A DNA stretch of 5,861 bases from Fidelibacterota bacterium (GTDB lineage Bacteria; Fidelibacterota; UBA2242; JAFGTP01), in assembly GCA_021734005.1 (NCBI GenBank), contig JAIPJV010000144.1:1-5861 (forward strand). Reading direction: 5' to 3'. The stretch's first letter is position 1. Every line of letters begins with the position of its first letter. Position numbers and translations under genes: made by a program. Below are positions 5,828 through 5,861 of the stretch, one piece after another. The notes under the pieces were generated by a model that did no database searches, was not told the DNA's origin, and saw nothing but the letters and a program-made list of their open reading frames with translations.

Positions 5828-5861
5828 ATGAAATTGAATCCAATCAATTTCCCTGAAAGGG
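5828..5861 (+). CDS. Possible start of a further gene, cut by the window edge
   Basis: An ATG at 5828 opens a frame with no stop before the window ends and gives only MKLNPINFPER. No clear Shine-Dalgarno sequence precedes it: the nearest purines, GCGAGA at 5814-5819, are a poor match. The frame is also open for some distance upstream, so the ATG is not singled out by a nearby stop. Eleven residues are too few to recognise a family. It is recorded only because the repeat region seems to end just before it. Confidence 0.2.
   Translation, partial: MKLNPINFPER
5831..5850. repeat. Perfect 7-bp inverted repeat, AT-rich
   Basis: AAATTGA (5831-5837) and TCAATTT (5844-5850) are exact reverse complements separated by ATCCAA. 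They could be an operator-like palindrome or a weak hairpin. They begin three bases after the A of a possible ATG at 5828, so they may instead be coding sequence that happens to be symmetric. Confidence 0.4.

Larger units (their letters stand above)
5446..5861. other. Repeat- and hairpin-rich intergenic region after pgeF
   Basis: About 416 bases follow the pgeF stop without a convincing gene. Instead there is a series of short repeats and inverted repeats, listed separately: a 9-bp direct repeat, a 10-bp-period repeat, an A/T-rich stretch with T8 (5533-5540) and a run of A residues (5556-5563), a chain of hairpins at 5574-5655, a second pair at 5740-5794, and a small inverted repeat at 5831-5850. 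The 9-mer ACAATTATC occurs at 5691-5699 and 5797-5805. Several pieces resemble short dispersed repeats that I recall from many unrelated bacterial genomes. No classical terminator (GC-rich stem directly followed by a T-run) sits right behind pgeF. No tRNA or other RNA gene was recognised. Confidence 0.75.

Noticed and set aside
5446..5861. CRISPR array
   Set aside because: The repeats are short, different from each other and not regularly spaced with unique spacers; no cas gene is present.

Overview
The window is about 5.4 kb of tightly packed, same-strand (+) housekeeping genes, followed by roughly 0.4 kb of repeat- and hairpin-rich DNA with no convincing gene. The sequence is moderately AT-rich. 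The genes look bacterial and fit a Gram-negative cell: an exported TPR/periplasmic-binding-fold protein carries a signal peptide. The 'DSL'-rich linker, the operon style and the protein flavour make me suspect an uncultured FCB-group lineage (Marinimicrobia- or Calditrichota-like). That is a low-confidence impression, because no rRNA or other phylogenetic marker is present and I could run no search.

Layout: (1) 1-176, the last 57 residues of AccD (acetyl-CoA carboxylase carboxyltransferase beta subunit). (2) 169-945, surE, a survival-type nucleoside monophosphatase, overlapping accD by 8 bases. (3) 942-2483, guaA, glutamine-hydrolysing GMP synthase, overlapping surE by 4 bases (ATGA). (4) 2517-4709, a 730-residue exported protein with a helical TPR-like region and a type-1 periplasmic-binding fold, similar in layout to LpoA-type penicillin-binding-protein activators. 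(5) 4702-5445, a PgeF/YfiH-family protein starting at a TTG that overlaps the previous stop by 8 bases. (6) 5446-5861, intergenic DNA holding a 9-bp direct repeat, an exactly 10-bp-periodic repeat, two groups of hairpins and, at the extreme end, a possible but unproven start of another gene.

The overlaps and the single 33-base gap suggest one co-transcribed, largely translationally coupled unit. GuaA makes GMP, SurE dephosphorylates nucleoside monophosphates, and PgeF-family enzymes act on purine nucleosides and/or edit peptidoglycan precursors. The exported TPR/binding-fold protein coupled to PgeF could point to a cell-wall role for that pair, which is inference. I see no mobile-element gene, CRISPR array, RNA gene or defence system. 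The parts least explained by ordinary annotation are the architecture of the 730-residue protein and the structured repeat region after pgeF.
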